NCBI RefSeq assembly: GCF_013170825.1
Contig: NZ_CP033365.1
Span: 3,050,001 to 3,114,000, forward strand
DNA length: 64,000 nt
Direction of reading: 5' to 3'
Source: Mesorhizobium sp. NZP2298
GTDB taxonomy: Bacteria; Pseudomonadota; Alphaproteobacteria; Rhizobiales; Rhizobiaceae
The notes under the pieces are model-generated. The model had not been told where the DNA came from, made no database searches, and saw only the letters and a list, made by a program, of their open reading frames with translations. Made by a program: the position numbers and the translations under genes. Positions 61,520 through 64,000 of this stretch are shown one piece after another. The stretch's first letter is position 1. Each line of letters begins with the position of its first letter.

Positions 61520-63802
61520 CTAAGGTCGCTCAACCATCCAGGCGGCGGGATTCACCAGCAGTACCGATGGCACTGTCGGGTCTGCAAGTCTCAGATAGAA
61601 ATAGCCGATCCCAGCACGTCCCAACATGAGGCCGGGAGTATCGCCTTGGATGGTGCCGCATGGCCATCTTCCGCTGGTTCCATACAGCCGCAAGCCTTCT
61701 GCCGCCGCCTGAAGGGCAAGTGCCGAATAGTCGGTTCCACCTGTGTGAGAATTCCATTCCAACAGAACTTCCGCGTTGCCTAAAACGCCGTGACAGAGGC
61801 TGTAGTTTTCTTCCTTGTGCCTCAAGGAACGAGAAGCATATTCCGCAGTCGTTTTCATTCCTATACGCGCGTGTTCGAGATAGGTCGGATCATTGAATAT
61901 CCGAGCGAGCCAGACCCGCTGCAGAGCTATGCCCGGCGCTCCATGACACCAATAACAGGCGTATCGGGTCCCTGCCGGTTTTTGTTCTTCCGGCCGCGTT
62001 CTTAGATCGGCCCAGTTGGCAATGGCGCTGTTGAAGTGAGTTTGCTCATAAGCGATCGCCGCTTCAGCGGCATTGCGGAAGGACTTTTCTTCGGTGCGCC
62101 GCCATAAGAGAGCCAGCGCATACGCTATTCCCGCTGTTCCATGCGAGAGGCCCGTGAGGTTTTGCCCCCCACGTGGATCTTGAGCCGGCCAGGACAGTCC
62201 TTGGCTGGAATGCTCTGCCGCTGTCAGCAACGCCTGGCCATATTTTTCAGCTGCCTTCAACGCCGGAGCCTTGACCATGTTTTCCAGGCAGAGCGCTCCG
62301 ACGATACGTCCGGCTGATCCATAGATGAGGTCATGTTGGCCGGCGACAACATCGTGACGCAACACCCGTCGAGCCAGGAGATCGGCCTTGTCCAAAAGCC
62401 AGTCATTTTTCAGGAGCGACCCGATGCGGGCCGCTGCAAGGGCTATTCCTGTCATACCAGGATACAGTCCGACATCGAGGCCAGGTCTGCTCAATGCTTG
62501 TCGCATTGCGCCCAGTGCCGTGCGCTTCAAATCGGAGTCGCCGGTACGGGTGGACAACTCAGCGAGGAATAAGGCGATTCCGGCTGTCCCACCGTACAAG
62601 CCGCCCGACAATGTTCGGTAGTCAACAGCCCCCAATCCCTGGCCCGGCAGCGGATTGGCCCCTATCCATTGGGAACGGCCGCCATGCCACACAGCCTCGG
62701 CCGAAATGCGCCTGCCGATTTCGGCCGCAGCACCCAGCCAATCCGCCTGTATGGTGCCAACCGGGTTGGTCTTGGGCGACGGAGTTTTTCCATTGTTGCT
62801 CGCGCGCGATGATTGTTGCTTCTCAAAGGGTCCAAGGTCCAGCTCCGGCAACCCCGCGCGCAGATGTGGCTTGACGGGGTCGATGCCGGCGCCTTCAAAA
62901 ATTTCGGCTGCGAGGCGCATGCGCGAGTCAATATCGTTTAGACCCCGCTCAAATGCTTGCATTAGCGACTCAGCCAAAATTCCGCATCGATGCCTGCCGA
63001 AACTCTCTCCATTTCCGGGGTCATCGGCAGCCGAAAGTCCTGGTGCCAGACGACAGGTAAAGGCCGGCGTTCCGCTGCGAACCAAGCCTGAATCAGCATG
63101 GATCTTCCGTACTTCCGTGAACACCTCTTTTGAATTTGTCCTGCTTACGTAAAGCACACCAGAATCGCATCGATCATAGGCGGACGGGTCTGTTAAAACC
63201 TTTAGCCGAAATGGAAGGGCGGCTGCGTTAAGACTGGATGTTGTTTCCCGCACGAAGCGCGCTGCCGCACTAGCGTGCAGGTTCCAATAGATACGCAACA
63301 CCGGATCGAGCGCCCGCAAGTCCGCATCACCAAGCAGAAAGCAAAAGCCGGGCGACGCCCGGAGCGAACTACGGCCCAACCGCAGTTGAACTTTAGCTCC
63401 CTTGTCCACGGGAAGGACGGAAGAACGGCATTCCTCCGGTCGAGCAAAGACTTTAAGTGTGCCGCTATCGACGACTACCCGTCCGTCGCGGATCTCCGCA
63501 ACGGAACCAGCATCCCACCATTCATTGTGCCCAGCGTCGGATGACAGGATTTTCTGGATGAATTGGTGATTTTCAACACTATTCTGCCGGGGCCTGGCCT
63601 GTGGATGAGACGGGGCGCCGCGAATATAAAAGTTCGTATAGAGAAAATTCTTGATTTGTTGGACGGCGTGAGCGCGGACCACATCGTGGTTGAACTCGCT
63701 TGCAGTCGGCGGAGACAATGACGGGCCCCGTTTGCCCAACCATTCAAAGCCATGCATGTCGGTTAGCGAAAACGCCTCGATTGCCTGACGAAAAGCAATC
63801 AT
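61520..63802 (-). CDS. HopA1-like lyase domain fused to LanC-type cyclase
   Basis: 760 residues. The N-terminal part (about 60-300) is a HopA1-family domain: LYTNFYIRGAP, then LRIYWNLHASAAARFVRETT, SSLNAAALPFRLKVLTDPSA, CRLAPGLSAADDPGNGESFG and RHRCGILAESL. After a linker the second part (about 355-755) is a LanC cyclase with repeated G-x-x-G units, H554 in GLSHGTAGIAY and the zinc ligands C619 (YWCHG) and C670-H671 (LCHG). HopA1-type proteins are the phospho-Ser/Thr lyases of class V lanthipeptide synthesis, and LanC closes the thioether rings. Fusing both in one chain suggests a dehydratase-cyclase lacking its kinase. The start is coupled by ATGA to an upstream gene. Confidence 0.88.
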   Translation of the reverse strand: MIAFRQAIEAFSLTDMHGFEWLGKRGPSLSPPTASEFNHDVVRAHAVQQIKNFLYTNFYIRGAPSHPQARPRQNSVENHQFIQKILSSDAGHNEWWDAGSVAEIRDGRVVVDSGTLKVFARPEECRSSVLPVDKGAKVQLRLGRSSLRASPGFCFLLGDADLRALDPVLRIYWNLHASAAARFVRETTSSLNAAALPFRLKVLTDPSAYDRCDSGVLYVSRTNSKEVFTEVRKIHADSGLVRSGTPAFTCRLAPGLSAADDPGNGESFGRHRCGILAESLMQAFERGLNDIDSRMRLAAEIFEGAGIDPVKPHLRAGLPELDLGPFEKQQSSRASNNGKTPSPKTNPVGTIQADWLGAAAEIGRRISAEAVWHGGRSQWIGANPLPGQGLGAVDYRTLSGGLYGGTAGIALFLAELSTRTGDSDLKRTALGAMRQALSRPGLDVGLYPGMTGIALAAARIGSLLKNDWLLDKADLLARRVLRHDVVAGQHDLIYGSAGRIVGALCLENMVKAPALKAAEKYGQALLTAAEHSSQGLSWPAQDPRGGQNLTGLSHGTAGIAYALALLWRRTEEKSFRNAAEAAIAYEQTHFNSAIANWADLRTRPEEQKPAGTRYACYWCHGAPGIALQRVWLARIFNDPTYLEHARIGMKTTAEYASRSLRHKEENYSLCHGVLGNAEVLLEWNSHTGGTDYSALALQAAAEGLRLYGTSGRWPCGTIQGDTPGLMLGRAGIGYFYLRLADPTVPSVLLVNPAAWMVERP

Positions 63803-64000
63803 GAATGAGCCAGAAGCAATCCGACACCTCGATCTGGTGACTTAATCAAATTTGCGGCCACTTGAAGTAAATATATAGCATTTGCAGTAAGTCTCGACGA
63901 GTACTGCATGTATTCGTATGCTGTCTGCACCAAGCGAGCCCCGCAAAATCGTATTGCATTGTGCAGGAATTCCGACTTTGAATCGACCCCCGCAGCGCTC
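63799..64000 (-). CDS. C-terminal end of a gene coupled to the HopA1-LanC gene (partial)
   Basis: The last 66 codons and the stop are in the window. The frame is fully open to the right edge. The visible part is helical (FLHNAIRFCGARLVQTAYEY, NAIYLLQVAANLIKSPDRGV), with no motif that fixes its function. Its stop overlaps the next start as ATGA (63799-63802), so the two are translationally coupled and probably made in fixed ratio. The closing RLVQTAYEY..A-x-x-LLQ-x-A-x-N-(I/L) pattern resembles the end of phosphotransferase (APH)-like proteins, which would fit the kinase of a class V system, but that rests on weak resemblance and on context. Confidence 0.55.
   Translation of the reverse strand, partial: SAAGVDSKSEFLHNAIRFCGARLVQTAYEYMQYSSRLTANAIYLLQVAANLIKSPDRGVGLLLAHS

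Overview
The window looks like a chromosomal accessory segment from a Rhizobiales alphaproteobacterium, most likely Mesorhizobium or a close relative. The evidence is high GC with strong G/C third-position bias, rhizobial families (an exopolysaccharide-repressor-like gene, a DUF1236 secreted protein), and two palindromic Rhizobiales-type intergenic elements (7814-7995, 21553-21700). No rRNA, tRNA or CRISPR array was seen. Most genes are monocistronic or in short operons with divergent regulators, and several small decayed genes lie between them.

Layout. 1-10 kb: the end of an exonuclease III-like gene, two tandem mini-genes with a lasso-type RiPP leader and no maturase nearby, a WD40 membrane protein, small membrane proteins, a sulfotransferase, a broken exopolysaccharide-repressor-like gene, a DUF1236 protein, YghU, an HtrA-like protein without its catalytic triad, and a LysR regulator. 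10-15 kb: an SDR, a VOC protein, then a 3.4-kb IS1-type transposon with perfect 23-bp inverted repeats and 8-bp target duplications. It carries a higBA-like toxin-antitoxin operon and three other passenger genes. 15-24 kb: a YdeI-like protein; an AhpD-NmrA-cupin operon that shares a palindromic operator with a downstream Rrf2 regulator; a prokaryotic glutamate-receptor-like channel; secreted small proteins; an ABC-F ATPase. 24-41 kb: lipoprotein, GSTs, an FAD monooxygenase, a CHASE-PAS-GGDEF-EAL protein, a PotABCD-type ABC transporter with a divergent GlxA-family regulator and a decayed copy of that regulator's 5' end at its other side, and HtpG. 41-55 kb: a 1668-residue autotransporter, an O-methyltransferase, an acyl-CoA synthetase, and two regulator/oxidoreductase clusters (LysR-SDR-SDR-tautomerase; AraC-epimerase). 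55-61 kb: an ECF sigma / FecR / TonB-receptor surface-signalling set followed by a lysine-2,3-aminomutase-like radical SAM gene.

The right edge (61.5-64 kb) holds the most unusual gene: one polypeptide joining a HopA1-type (phospho-Ser/Thr lyase-like) domain to a LanC cyclase with all zinc ligands. It is translationally coupled (ATGA) to an upstream gene of which only 67 residues are in the window. This is the lyase-cyclase part expected of a class V-like lanthipeptide synthetase. The kinase and precursor, if present, lie beyond base 64000.

All calls rest on reading the sequence and on recalled family features. No database search was run.
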